Source: Cytobacillus massiliigabonensis
Lineage (GTDB): Bacteria; Bacillota; Bacilli; Bacillales; Cytobacillaceae
DNA: 64,000 nt
Assembly: GCF_900199725.1 (NCBI RefSeq)
Contig: NZ_LT904904.1
Coordinates: 2,312,549-2,376,548, forward strand
Reading direction: 5' to 3'
Under the pieces are notes generated by a model, which saw nothing but the letters and a program-made list of their open reading frames with translations, searched no databases and was not told the origin of the DNA. The stretch's first letter is position 1, and each line of letters begins with the position of its first letter. The position numbers and the translations under genes were made by a program. Shown here one piece after another: positions 42,037 to 50,681 of this stretch.

Positions 42037-43398
42037 ATGTATAAAAAGATTGGAATATTCGTAGTACTCGTATGGTTTGTTTTTATTGGCAAAGCAAATG
42101 CTGAGGAAGTTTCAGTAACGAATGCGAATGAGCTTCAAAAAGCATTAGCAAATACGAGTGAAAATAGAATCATTAGATTAGAGCCTGGAGAGTACGAAGG
42201 AATATTTACTATTAGTCAGCCCGTTCATTTAATTGGCGAAGAAGGGGCAAAGCTGATTGGTCCCAAAAAAGGAAATGTCCTAACGATAGAAGCGGATGAT
42301 GTGACAATTGAAGGTCTTCATATAGAAGGCAGCGGCTCCCAAAACGCCGGAATATATGTGAAAGGGAATCGTTCCTTTATCCAAAAAAATGTCATCCAAG
42401 ATGTCTTCCATGGAATTTATGCAAAGGAAAGCTATGGGCATCGGTTGGAGAATAATGTAATTACTAGCTTTAAAGGTAGCAGCAATCATAAAGGGTATGG
42501 CATTTATTTGGTTAAAGCGCCAAATTCTGCTGCTACAGGCAATTTTATTTATGATACTCAGGATGGTATTTATGTTTCGTATTCGGATTTCTGTGAAATT
42601 AGAGCGAATCAAATGGTGAGGGCGAGATATGGAGTACACACAATGGATTCAAAAACTGTATTAATTGCACAGAATGAGGTCCGGGAAAGTGTAAATGGAT
42701 TAATGATTATGCAGAGCAACGAAGTTTCTATCGTTGCAAATTCTTTCTATTTAAATACGAAGATTGATGGAGCAGGAATGTTTATCTTTGATACCTTTGA
42801 TTCAAAAATTTCTTCAAATCTGATGCGGGGTAATTTTAAGGGGATATTGCTTGAAAATGCGAAGCGAAATACTTTTGAGTTCAATACCTTTATCGGAAAT
42901 CACACAGGGCTGGAATTGAGAAAAGCTTCGGATGAGAATACGATTTATTTAAATAATTTTTATCATAATACGAGGCAAATTATATCTGATGAGAAAAATA
43001 CAAATCTTTTCACCAAGGATAATTACGGAAACTATTTTGATGATCATGGCTCGCTGAATTTGAATAATGACGAACTTGTTGATTACGCATATAAAAGCGG
43101 CGATGTGTTTTATAATATGACGTCTGAAGAGCCGTACTTAAGTATTTTTTATCAAAGCCCAGCGGTGGAGTTATGGAATATGATAGAACAATACACTCCA
43201 ATGCCATCAGATTCCTTTGTTATCGATGAATCTCCTCTTGTAAAGCCTGCACCAGTCAGCTGGGGTGATGGGAAATCAGAGAAAACGTTTTTTTCAAATC
43301 CTACATTTAATATGATGCAGATTGTCATCTTTCTTATTGTTTTAATAGGAAGTGTTTCTATTTTATTAAAGTTGGGGAGGGGTAAGCATGAAGTTTAA
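42037..43398 (+). CDS. nosD: NosD, parallel beta-helix protein for N2O reductase maturation
   Basis: A 453-residue exported protein with a signal peptide (KKIGIFVVLVWFVFIGKANA, then AEE) and a C-terminal transmembrane helix (about 427-447). The middle is a right-handed parallel beta-helix built of NosD/CASH-type repeats (for example VTIEGLHIEGSGSQNAGIYV and NVIQDVFHGIYAK). With NosF and NosY it forms the ABC complex that delivers copper or sulfur to apo-NosZ. I chose the ATG at 42037 behind AGGTGAGG. It starts a nosD-nosL-nosY-nosF operon. No nosZ is present in the window. Confidence 0.9.
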   Translation: MYKKIGIFVVLVWFVFIGKANAEEVSVTNANELQKALANTSENRIIRLEPGEYEGIFTISQPVHLIGEEGAKLIGPKKGNVLTIEADDVTIEGLHIEGSGSQNAGIYVKGNRSFIQKNVIQDVFHGIYAKESYGHRLENNVITSFKGSSNHKGYGIYLVKAPNSAATGNFIYDTQDGIYVSYSDFCEIRANQMVRARYGVHTMDSKTVLIAQNEVRESVNGLMIMQSNEVSIVANSFYLNTKIDGAGMFIFDTFDSKISSNLMRGNFKGILLENAKRNTFEFNTFIGNHTGLELRKASDENTIYLNNFYHNTRQIISDEKNTNLFTKDNYGNYFDDHGSLNLNNDELVDYAYKSGDVFYNMTSEEPYLSIFYQSPAVELWNMIEQYTPMPSDSFVIDESPLVKPAPVSWGDGKSEKTFFSNPTFNMMQIVIFLIVLIGSVSILLKLGRGKHEV

Positions 43399-43861
43399 AG
43401 TGTTAGTATTAATGGCAGGATTTTTTCTCTTATTAGCAGGGTGCCAGTCGAAAGCTGCTGCACCAGTTGAAATAAAAGCAAATGAGGAGTCATGTGCAGA
43501 ATGTAAAATGGGGATAGAGGAGCTAAAATCTGCCGCACAAATCATTTTAGAGGATGGAAAACCGCTCTTATTCGATGATATTGGTTGTATGATTAACTAT
43601 CTCCAGCAAAATAGCCCTAAATATGAAGCAGCTTTTATTCATGATTTTGAAACTGGGGAATGGATTGATTTTGATAAAAGTACTTTTGTCCAAGGGACAG
43701 CAATTGAAAGTCCAATGAGTTATGGTATTGCGGGATTTGAATCAGAAGAAAAAGCCACTCAATACAAAGAGGAACATGACGGCAATATTCTTTCAAAAGA
43801 GGAGCTTTTAAAGGCAGACATGAAAAGCTTTAAATCAGGCGGCATGGAACACGGTCATTAG
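43388..43861 (+). CDS. nosL: NosL copper-binding lipoprotein
   Basis: A 157-residue lipoprotein with lipobox LLAGC (Cys about 19) and the conserved copper motif CAECKM (about 37-42), plus FDDIGCMINYL. NosL binds Cu(I) and hands it to the NosDFY machinery. The start overlaps nosD by 11 bp and follows GGGGAGGGG, so translation is coupled. A His/Met end (GGMEHGH) may also bind copper. Confidence 0.9.
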   Translation: MKFKVLVLMAGFFLLLAGCQSKAAAPVEIKANEESCAECKMGIEELKSAAQIILEDGKPLLFDDIGCMINYLQQNSPKYEAAFIHDFETGEWIDFDKSTFVQGTAIESPMSYGIAGFESEEKATQYKEEHDGNILSKEELLKADMKSFKSGGMEHGH

Positions 43862-43899
43862 GAAAAGGATGATGACCAGCCAATTAGGAGGCAATGGAT

Positions 43900-44853
43900 A
43901 TGAAGCCTACATTATTATTATCAATGGTAAAGCACGAATTGCAGCTATTATTACGCAGTAAGTGGCTTTTAAACTTTATGATATTATTTCTATTTTTATC
44001 TGTATTACTTTATTTTTACGGTTTACAATCAATTAAATCAGATCCAGTCGAAACGACATATGGATTAGAGTCAGTCAATACAAATATTGAAACGATGAAT
44101 GTGAATCCGGAATGGTATGGATTAAAAGAGATCAAGAAAGAGGTTAGCTCATCAGAAGAAGTGAACCAATCCGCATATAACAGATCTATTGCGATGTTAA
44201 TCAATTTGTCCTTATGGCTGATCCCGATCATCTGTTTAATATTGGGAGCAAATTCGATCATTGCCGATAAGGAAAGTGGCCGGTTTTCATTGTTTAAGAC
44301 CTATCAAGTTTCGTATTGGCATTATATGTGCAGCAAGTTTTTTTCATTAGTTTTATCCTTATTTGTCGTAATGGGCATTTCATACGGCTCATTCGGTCTT
44401 ATTCTTTCATTGATAGGCAAATCATTTGAAGGATCAATCTATTTAGTCTTTATGGCTGTTAACATGCTGCTTATCATAGTATTTTCAGCAGCTGCTTTAT
44501 TCATCGGAGCAGTAAGCAAAACAAGAATGCAAGGTTTATCTTTTGCTTTATTTTTCTGGAGTATTGTTGTATTCGTCTATGAATTTGTCATATTTTCAAT
44601 TATTGATTGGATCCCATACTCGATGAAGCTGGGAAGTTTATTTTCACTTATTTTACTAAACCCTGTAGAGTCTATTCGCGTGTGGTCGATTTCTAAATTA
44701 AATGCTGAATATGTATTTGGTCCGGAATATTTAATGATTGAAAAATGGGCAGACAATGGCATGCTAACTGGTGCTCTTTTACTATCGGTCATCATTCTGC
44801 TGTTTCTAACCATCGCCTCATCCACTTATTTATTGAAAAAAAGGGGTGTTTAA
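43900..44853 (+). CDS. nosY: NosY-type ABC permease
   Basis: A 317-residue ABC-2 type permease with six predicted helices: one N-terminal near 24-42, then a group after residue 105 (PIICLILGANSIIADKESGRFSLFKTYQVS is the family core). It is the membrane subunit of the NosDFY transporter. I chose the ATG at 43900, with AGGAGG 8 nt upstream; an in-frame ATG 6 bp earlier is too close to the site. nosF follows immediately. Confidence 0.85.
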   Translation: MKPTLLLSMVKHELQLLLRSKWLLNFMILFLFLSVLLYFYGLQSIKSDPVETTYGLESVNTNIETMNVNPEWYGLKEIKKEVSSSEEVNQSAYNRSIAMLINLSLWLIPIICLILGANSIIADKESGRFSLFKTYQVSYWHYMCSKFFSLVLSLFVVMGISYGSFGLILSLIGKSFEGSIYLVFMAVNMLLIIVFSAAALFIGAVSKTRMQGLSFALFFWSIVVFVYEFVIFSIIDWIPYSMKLGSLFSLILLNPVESIRVWSISKLNAEYVFGPEYLMIEKWADNGMLTGALLLSVIILLFLTIASSTYLLKKRGV

Positions 44854-44854
44854 T

Positions 44855-45553
44855 ATGATTTTAGAGCTTCGGAATATTTCAAAAAGATATAAAAATAAAG
44901 TAGCTTTGGCACCTGTAGATCTTACTGTAAATAAGGGAGAATGCATCGTATTATGCGGAGGAAATGGTGCTGGAAAAAGCACAATGATTAAAATCTTAAC
45001 CGGTATAGAAAAGTCATCTACTGGTCAGGTCGTTTTTCAATCAGATAAAAAGAAGCCATTTGCCTATATGCCTGACCAAATGAATTTTCCTCCTGAATTT
45101 ACCCCAATAGAAATTTTAAATTATTATGGAACATTTTTGAATACACCTAAAGAAAGAATTCAAGAGGTTCTTATGGAGGTTGGATTATGGGAAAAGCGTA
45201 ATCAAAGGGTTGGGGGATTTTCAAAAGGGATGTCTCAGCGGTTGAATTTAGCCCAATGTCTTTTAGCGAATACTGATATCTATATTCTAGACGAACCAAC
45301 AAACGGATTGGATCCGTATTGGGTCATTCAGTTTAAAGAGGTTATTCAAACATTGAAAAAGCAGCAGAAAACTGTGATTGTCAGCAGCCATATTATGAGG
45401 GATGCCATAGAAATTGCAGATAAGGTGTTAATCTTATTTAATGGAAAGGTAAAGTCATTTGGAACACTGGATTGTATATATAGTGAACACGAGTGCCAAT
45501 CGTTAGAAGAAGTATTTTTGTCTATTCACCAAAAAGAGATTAGTGCAAGTTAA
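44855..45553 (+). CDS. nosF: NosF-type ABC ATPase
   Basis: A 232-residue ABC ATPase. Walker A is GGNGAGKST (about 36-44), the signature FSKGMSQRL is near 125, Walker B is IYILDEPTNGLDPYW and the H-loop is SSHIMRD. It powers NosY and completes NosDFY. The ATG lies one base after the nosY stop (TAATATG), with GGGGTG as ribosome binding site. A terminator follows, so the operon ends here without nosZ. Confidence 0.9.
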   Translation: MILELRNISKRYKNKVALAPVDLTVNKGECIVLCGGNGAGKSTMIKILTGIEKSSTGQVVFQSDKKKPFAYMPDQMNFPPEFTPIEILNYYGTFLNTPKERIQEVLMEVGLWEKRNQRVGGFSKGMSQRLNLAQCLLANTDIYILDEPTNGLDPYWVIQFKEVIQTLKKQQKTVIVSSHIMRDAIEIADKVLILFNGKVKSFGTLDCIYSEHECQSLEEVFLSIHQKEISAS

Positions 45554-45588
45554 ACAGCCGGGACTTCAGAATTCCGGCTGTTTATTTT
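45554..45588 (+). terminator. Terminator of the nos operon
   Basis: ACAGCCGG and CCGGCTGT form an 8-bp stem, extended by a partial pairing, then TTTATTTT. Confidence 0.85.
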
Positions 45589-45754
45589 CTGCATTTTTTT
45601 AATACAGATGAGAATATGTAATCAAAGAGAGGCATCTTATTCAATAAATATGTAGCATGACCTTTCAGTAAATTTTAATAAATAAAGGGATGATTATATA
45701 TACATACTGTTATGGGGAGCATATTTATATCTGAAATATTAAGGGGGGAATATA

Positions 45755-45904
45755 ATGAATCAGCAGCCTGTACATTATGATGGAAGGTTTCAGCAAAGGA
45801 GCGAAAACAATAAGGAAGTGCAAAATGAAATTCCATTCGAATTAACAGAGGAAATGAGAAAAAACATTGGGCAAAACCCTTATTCAGGAAACAATGAAGA
45901 ATAA
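45755..45904 (+). CDS. 49-residue hydrophilic protein, unknown
   Basis: A short ORF behind a strong AAGGGGGGAA site. The product is Gln/Asn/Glu rich (MNQQPVHYDGRFQQRSENN) and ends NPYSGNNEE, with IPFELTEEMRKNIG in the middle. It is hydrophilic, has no signal or membrane segment, and could be a small spore or stress protein; I do not recognise it. It lies 33 bp before azoR and may be cotranscribed. Confidence 0.6.
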   Translation: MNQQPVHYDGRFQQRSENNKEVQNEIPFELTEEMRKNIGQNPYSGNNEE

Positions 45905-45937
45905 GAATTTATTACATTTAGAAAGGCTGATTATAAG

Positions 45938-46573
45938 ATGGGAAAAATTCTTTACATAACAGCACACCCGCACAATGAAACCCAATCATACAGTATGGCA
46001 GTTGGCAAAGCGTTTATTGATGCATATCAAGAGGTAAATCCAAATGATAAGATTGTAACGATTGATTTGTATAAGGAACATATTCCACATATTGATGCAG
46101 ATGTGTTCAGCGGGTGGGGGAAACTGCGTACAGGTTCTGCTTTTGACGATTTAACAGCAGAGGAAAAAGGAAAAGTAAGTCGTTTGGATGAGTTGAGCAA
46201 TCAGTTTGTAGAAGGAGATAAATATGTGTTTGTAACTCCTTTATGGAATTTCTCCTTTCCGCCAATTATGAAAGCCTATTTAGATTCTGTCGCAGTTGCT
46301 GGAAAAACGTTTAAATATACGGAACAAGGTCCGATTGGTCTTTTGCCAAATAAAAAGGCATTGCATATACAGGCGCGTGGCGGGTATTATTCTGAGGGTC
46401 CAGCTGCTGAAATGGAAATGGGGCATCGGTACATTCAAATTATGATGCAATTTTTTGGCATACCGTCATTGGAAGGTTTATTCATAGAAGGACATAATGC
46501 TCAGCCGGACAAAGCGGAGGAAATTAAGGCAAATGCGATCGCTCGTGCAAAGGATTTAGCCCATATTTTTTAA
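45938..46573 (+). CDS. azoR: FMN-dependent NADH-azoreductase
   Basis: A 211-residue flavodoxin-fold enzyme of the AzoR/AcpD family. It begins [24 protein letters not shown], with the FMN phosphate site, and has [21 protein letters not shown] (about 98-118) and [22 protein letters not shown] (about 145-166), both typical. It reduces quinones and azo compounds with two electrons and probably serves in quinone detoxification. Relatives in Bacillus (AzoR1/AzoR2) are MhqR/YodB regulated, but no such site is obvious here. Confidence 0.92.
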   Translation: MGKILYITAHPHNETQSYSMAVGKAFIDAYQEVNPNDKIVTIDLYKEHIPHIDADVFSGWGKLRTGSAFDDLTAEEKGKVSRLDELSNQFVEGDKYVFVTPLWNFSFPPIMKAYLDSVAVAGKTFKYTEQGPIGLLPNKKALHIQARGGYYSEGPAAEMEMGHRYIQIMMQFFGIPSLEGLFIEGHNAQPDKAEEIKANAIARAKDLAHIF

Positions 46574-46588
46574 TAAAAGAGAAAGTCA

Positions 46589-46619
46589 AAAAACGTCTAG
46601 GCGACTAGACGTTTTTTTA
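46589..46619 (+). terminator. Terminator after azoR
   Basis: AAACGTCTAG-gcga-CTAGACGTTT with a T tail; a perfect 10-bp stem. Confidence 0.9.
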
Positions 46620-46742
46620 TGATTAAGTTAAAATCTCTCTCTTAATGGGATGCGAATTAATTTTCTTATATGCTATGATTAGATTATCTTCATTACCACA
46701 ATAGAAGAAGTGAAGGAGTTATCGGCCAAGGGGGGAAAATAG

Positions 46743-47003
46743 GTGGGGAAAAATTGGTCAATGGATCTTGAGCATAATGAGTACGAAAATAATATAGAAT
46801 TGATCATTGAAGACGGGATTAAAGCAGTTGAGGAGACTGAACCTGGCTACTATGTAAACTTGGTGACTTCAGGACGATTTGGAAATCCAACTGATTATTT
46901 TGTACCATTATTAACAGAGGTTTTCGGTGATTCGATTCAGATGAACTTTATCGATCAGTGTGGATGTGGGGGGTATGTACTACGCGTATGGAAACAGCAT
47001 TAA
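46743..47003 (+). CDS. Small protein with C-terminal CGCGG motif
   Basis: An 86-residue protein. Most of it is acidic and soluble (NNIELIIEDGIKAVEETEPGYYVNLVTSGRFG), and the C-terminus carries DQCGCGGYVLRVWKQH. Short proteins with a C-terminal CGCGG motif are, as I recall, annotated as putative radical-SAM-modified RiPPs; that should be checked. The GTG at 46743 follows AAGGGGGG. No radical SAM gene is adjacent; the only one in view is 45 kb away at 126-1475. An overlapping downstream ORF may be its partner. Confidence 0.65.
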   Translation: MGKNWSMDLEHNEYENNIELIIEDGIKAVEETEPGYYVNLVTSGRFGNPTDYFVPLLTEVFGDSIQMNFIDQCGCGGYVLRVWKQH

Positions 47004-47263
47004 ATATAATAAATTCTCTCATCCAGTTTAAAAATCAGCAAGTAATTATAAATTTCTATGAAGAAGATGAATTGATTCAAAGAGAGGGTCTTTTTTTTGA
47101 ATCAATACAAATAGTCGATTATCAGGTTCAATTTAGCAAGGGCGGAATAATTGTTTTTTCTCTTTCTTTTGAAGGATATATGAAGTTTTCTCAACGAACT
47201 GAATTTAAGAATTATTATTCTTTAGAAAAAGACAGTCAACGTGTGGAGCTATATTTTACATAA
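46988..47263 (+). CDS. 91-residue protein of unknown function
   Basis: An ORF that starts inside the end of the CGCGG gene (16 bp overlap). The product METALNIINSLIQFKNQQVI is followed by an acidic, beta-rich sequence (FESIQIVDYQVQF) and ends VELYFT. The nearest GGGGGG ribosome site is rather far (14 nt) from this ATG, so the start is uncertain; two earlier in-frame ATGs exist at 46958 and 46964. I do not recognise the family. Confidence 0.5.
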   Translation: METALNIINSLIQFKNQQVIINFYEEDELIQREGLFFESIQIVDYQVQFSKGGIIVFSLSFEGYMKFSQRTEFKNYYSLEKDSQRVELYFT

Positions 47264-47297
47264 AAAAATTGGCTGGGTCCATTGATAGCCCAGCCAT
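47262..47297. terminator. Bidirectional terminator
   Basis: GGCTGGG and CCCAGCC stem, with an A7 run on the left and following TCTATCTT on the right, between converging genes. Confidence 0.75.
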
Positions 47298-48461
47298 CTA
47301 TCTTCTTAAAAAGTTCTCCGTGTAATAAGGGTGAGAATCCTCATTGAAAGCAACCCCTACACCTAAATATTGATATTCTGGACGAAGGATGTTTTCTCTA
47401 TGCCCAAGAGAGTTCATTAAACCTTCGTGTGCAAAAATGCTGCTGAACTGTCCGGTTGCCAAATTTTCTCCTGCAAATGTAAAAAATATATCATCCTCAC
47501 TCATGCGGTCAAATGGAGAGAGTCCTTCAAGATTTGTATGGGAAAAGTAATTATTAACTGCCATATCCTTGCTATGTTTTCTAGCTGTTTCTTTAACATG
47601 ATTATCCCATTCTAATACATTTAGATGATGATTAACTCTGGCGGCATTTGTTAAATCAAAGAGCTGATATTCAAAACCCTCTTTTAATTGTTGACTCGCG
47701 TCAGAATAAAATTCTTTCTTATTTGATTCAAGTTCTTGGGTAATAATTTGAAGAGAAGTGACAGTATATCCCTCGTGTTTATCGTAAAAAATAGTCACAT
47801 AGTTATTATCTAGAATGTACACATCATAATCACGATCTTCTTCTAGTTGAAAGTAGGTCATCCCCTTACGAATTTTGTCTAAAGGATTTCCTAATTTCTC
47901 ATGGACATCATTTTTTGTGCTTCCATTTTCAATCCCGACGGAAGAGGTAATTAAATCTTGATTCGTATACAGCCCAACAACCGTATTATCATCGTAAGCA
48001 ACCATTAAAAAATTTTGATAATCATTATGATACGTATGCCATTCAGTTCCATATTCATTTAAAGAAACACGCTTTGCCTTTCCGATTTGTTTTTCCACTT
48101 CTGACTGCTGTTCTCCAAGAATAATGTTATGAACTGAAAAGACTTGTTCAGTAGGAATAGTTAGATTTGGTTTATTCGCTTGATTTGTCTCTGATTGATT
48201 ATCTTTATTCTGACTGGACTCTAAGGAGGGATCACCTCTCCCTGTTAATTCGTTGACTGTTTGATAAATGGTTGTTAATGTGGCAACAACATTTGGATGT
48301 TCAACAATACCGCGAATTTCTGTCTTTATGGATTCCATTACAGGATAAAAATCAGTTTTCTGAATTTGCTTCTCAATAAATGGCCATGAAACAAATAAAA
48401 GGAACAGCAGGATTAAAGAACGGAATAGTCTTTTCAATGCTTCACCCCACCTTTCTTGCAA
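47298..48461 (-). CDS. CAP-domain protein, YlbC-like
   Basis: A 387-residue exported or membrane-anchored protein with one N-terminal hydrophobic helix (about 12-28). A linker (about 75-100, rich in Asn/Gln/Ser) leads to the CAP-associated N domain (VFSVHNIILGEQQSEVEKQIGKAKRVSLNEYGTEWH and following) and a C-terminal CAP/SCP domain (about 265-385) with the His/Glu cavity motifs KHSKDMAVNNYFSHTN, FAGENLA and GHRENIL. It is like B. subtilis YlbC. The role is unknown. Its weak C-terminus TENFLRR is intact. Confidence 0.85.
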   Translation of the reverse strand: MQERWGEALKRLFRSLILLFLLFVSWPFIEKQIQKTDFYPVMESIKTEIRGIVEHPNVVATLTTIYQTVNELTGRGDPSLESSQNKDNQSETNQANKPNLTIPTEQVFSVHNIILGEQQSEVEKQIGKAKRVSLNEYGTEWHTYHNDYQNFLMVAYDDNTVVGLYTNQDLITSSVGIENGSTKNDVHEKLGNPLDKIRKGMTYFQLEEDRDYDVYILDNNYVTIFYDKHEGYTVTSLQIITQELESNKKEFYSDASQQLKEGFEYQLFDLTNAARVNHHLNVLEWDNHVKETARKHSKDMAVNNYFSHTNLEGLSPFDRMSEDDIFFTFAGENLATGQFSSIFAHEGLMNSLGHRENILRPEYQYLGVGVAFNEDSHPYYTENFLRR

Positions 48462-48635
48462 TTAATAAAATCATTTATTCCCTATATTATAAGTTTTAAT
48501 AAGAAAATTGAATAGCAGGAGCTCTTTTCCTTAATTTTGATTCTTATAAAGAAAAATCCTTGATTTTAAATCCTGAAATTGGGCAATATAACAATATTTA
48601 TTAGAGGGAAAAATCTTTATAAGGGGGAAACTGAA

Positions 48636-49448
48636 TTGGAATTAACGCCCGAACAGCGAATTGAACTGCATGGCTTTAATAATTTAACGAAATCGTTGAG
48701 CTTTAACATGTATGATATTTGTTATACAAAAACGAAGGAGGAGCGCGAAGCTTATATTGAGTATATCGATGAGGAGTATAGTGCAGAGAGATTAACAAAA
48801 ATATTAAAAAGTGTTTCAGACATTATTGGGGCACATGTATTAAATATTGCCCAACAGGATTACGAACCTCAAGGTGCAAGTGTAACAATGCTTGTATCAG
48901 AAGGTCCAGTTGTTGAGGTGCCGACTGAATCATACAATGAGTCTCCAGGACCCCTTCCAGGGTCAGTTGTTATGCAGCTTGATAAAAGTCATATAACCGT
49001 ACACACCTATCCAGAATATCATCCTTCTGAAGGGATTAGTACTTTTCGTGCAGATATTGATGTTTCTACTTGTGGAGAGATATCCCCACTGAAGGCATTA
49101 AATTTTTTAATTCATTCTTTTGATACCGATATTATGACAATTGATTACCGTGTAAGAGGATTTACACGGGATAAAGATGGGCACAAGCTTTTTATTGATC
49201 ACAATATTAGTTCCATTCAAAATTATATTCCAGAAGAAGTAAAAAATGAATTTGATATGATAGATGTGAATATTTACCAATCACATATTTTTCATACGAA
49301 ATGCAGAATTCGTGACTTTGATCTTAATAATTATTTATTTGGCTATACAAAGGAAAAGCTTGATCCAGAAGAGGTAGAAGAAATTACAGAAAGATTGACA
49401 ACCGAGATGGATGAAATCTTTTACGGAACAAATTTTGAATCTGTATAA
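48636..49448 (+). CDS. speD: S-adenosylmethionine decarboxylase, E. coli type
   Basis: A 270-residue pyruvoyl enzyme that decarboxylates S-adenosylmethionine to give the aminopropyl donor for spermidine. It is nearly colinear with E. coli SpeD ([51 protein letters not shown]). Self-cleavage at [13 protein letters not shown] makes the pyruvoyl group on Ser. I chose the TTG at 48636 because AAGGGGG lies 9 nt upstream. B. subtilis has the short SpeH form instead, so the long form is distinctive. No speE is next to it. Confidence 0.92.
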   Translation: MELTPEQRIELHGFNNLTKSLSFNMYDICYTKTKEEREAYIEYIDEEYSAERLTKILKSVSDIIGAHVLNIAQQDYEPQGASVTMLVSEGPVVEVPTESYNESPGPLPGSVVMQLDKSHITVHTYPEYHPSEGISTFRADIDVSTCGEISPLKALNFLIHSFDTDIMTIDYRVRGFTRDKDGHKLFIDHNISSIQNYIPEEVKNEFDMIDVNIYQSHIFHTKCRIRDFDLNNYLFGYTKEKLDPEEVEEITERLTTEMDEIFYGTNFESV

Positions 49449-49460
49449 CTCATATATTTT

Positions 49461-49484
49461 CCTGACACCCTAAGGGGTGTCAGG
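49461..49484. terminator. Hairpin after speD
   Basis: CCTGACACCC-taa-GGGTGTCAGG, a perfect 10-bp stem. The T tail is poor (CTCTTCATATTTT), so it may be a weak terminator. Confidence 0.65.
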
Positions 49485-49532
49485 CTCTTCATATTTTCAT
49501 TACAAATGTTTATTACAAATATTGGCTGAGGT

Positions 49533-50441
49533 TTATTTCCAAAACTTCCACCATGCCTCTTTCTTTTCTTCCGCTGCAGCAGCACTTCTAAAGCTAAGAA
49601 TCATGTCTTGAAACATCACTTCACGCTGGTTTACATCCTTCCAATATTCTTCACGTTCTCTATGAATCGTTTCTAAATAAAATTCCCGATCTGTATTTAA
49701 AGTCTCAATTAGTGCGCTTATTTCTGTATGTGTAACCTCAGCAGAGCTAGAAATATAGTGAATCATCGTTTTAAATTCTTCTGCAGCAGCTTCAGAGGAA
49801 TCTGCCACGCGATGTGAAAGATGACGAATTTGCTCTGTAGTTCCTTTTGAAGACTTTGCGATCCTTTTTGATAGTGTCCCAAGTTTTTCAGATGTATGCT
49901 CAGAAATTTTATGTAAGTCTGATGAAAGATGATCAATTTCAGTGATCGTTCTTTCGTTTGATTTATAAATGGAGTCTGATAAACTTTTAACCGTGTGCAC
50001 GGAACCTTTGAGGATTTCCTTTTTTACCTCATCTATAACTTCTTTGCGAACACCATGCCTGATTTCATCTCGTACATCACCAATGATTTCATCTTTCCAT
50101 AATTTCATCGCCGCAAGGAATTCATCAATATTATTCTTAGTCGCTGCGGGTTCCGCTTTGTCTGGCACTGCCGGCAATAATGTTGCTTCCATGTTAGCTA
50201 CTTTATGCAATTGAAAATCTTTTTCGATAATTCCTCTGATCATATCCTTACTTAGACTTTTATCATATAGCTGTTTAATTGTTTCCAGCAGACTCAATTC
50301 ATCATCTGTATAATAGCGTGCTCCCTGTTTCGTACGGGGAATGACGAGCAGCCCCTCCAGTTCCTTTTCCCACTGTCTTAGTTTACCAGGTGAAACGCTT
50401 AGTTTTTTTGCTGCTTCTTTAATTGCGTATGATTTCGTCAT
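49533..50441 (-). CDS. MerR-like protein with long helical C-terminal region
   Basis: A 302-residue protein. The N-terminal MerR-type helix-turn-helix (about 5-70, AIKEAAKKLSVSPGKLRQWEKELEGLL) is followed by a long, predicted coiled-coil/helical region (about 125-290) with heptad-like hydrophobic spacing, ending KKEAWWKFWK. The WWKFWK end is typical of DUF3967-type MerR proteins found on Bacillus plasmids and chromosomes. It could be a DNA-organising or partition-like protein, as in RacA. Function unproven. It has its own promoter region and lies divergent to a TetR operon. Confidence 0.78.
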   Translation of the reverse strand: MTKSYAIKEAAKKLSVSPGKLRQWEKELEGLLVIPRTKQGARYYTDDELSLLETIKQLYDKSLSKDMIRGIIEKDFQLHKVANMEATLLPAVPDKAEPAATKNNIDEFLAAMKLWKDEIIGDVRDEIRHGVRKEVIDEVKKEILKGSVHTVKSLSDSIYKSNERTITEIDHLSSDLHKISEHTSEKLGTLSKRIAKSSKGTTEQIRHLSHRVADSSEAAAEEFKTMIHYISSSAEVTHTEISALIETLNTDREFYLETIHREREEYWKDVNQREVMFQDMILSFRSAAAAEEKKEAWWKFWK

Positions 50442-50584
50442 CTTGTTTTCCAGCCCTTTCTAAGATATGAAATTTATATATAGGATTCTTTTTTTACTAA
50501 TTCAGCATGGACCCATTGATTTTCCTGCATCGTGACAAAAGCTATCAAAAGAAGACGGAATTCTGCAAAAAAGATGCTTTTGTA

Positions 50585-50660
50585 AAATGACTACTGTGTC
50601 ATTTATTTATTGACAATGATTTTCACATGCCATATTATAAAAATGACAATGGTGTCATTT
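50585..50660 (+). promoter_or_regulatory. TetR promoter flanked by two operators
   Basis: A strong promoter, TTGACA (50610-50615), 17-bp spacer, TATTAT (50633-50638), is bracketed by two inverted repeats: AAATGACTACTGTGTCATTT (50585-50604) and AAATGACAATGGTGTCATTT (50641-50660). Both share AAATGAC-N6-GTCATTT. This is a typical autorepressing arrangement for the TetR protein that follows. Confidence 0.8.
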
Positions 50661-50681
50661 TTATTTCGGAAGGTGATTACT

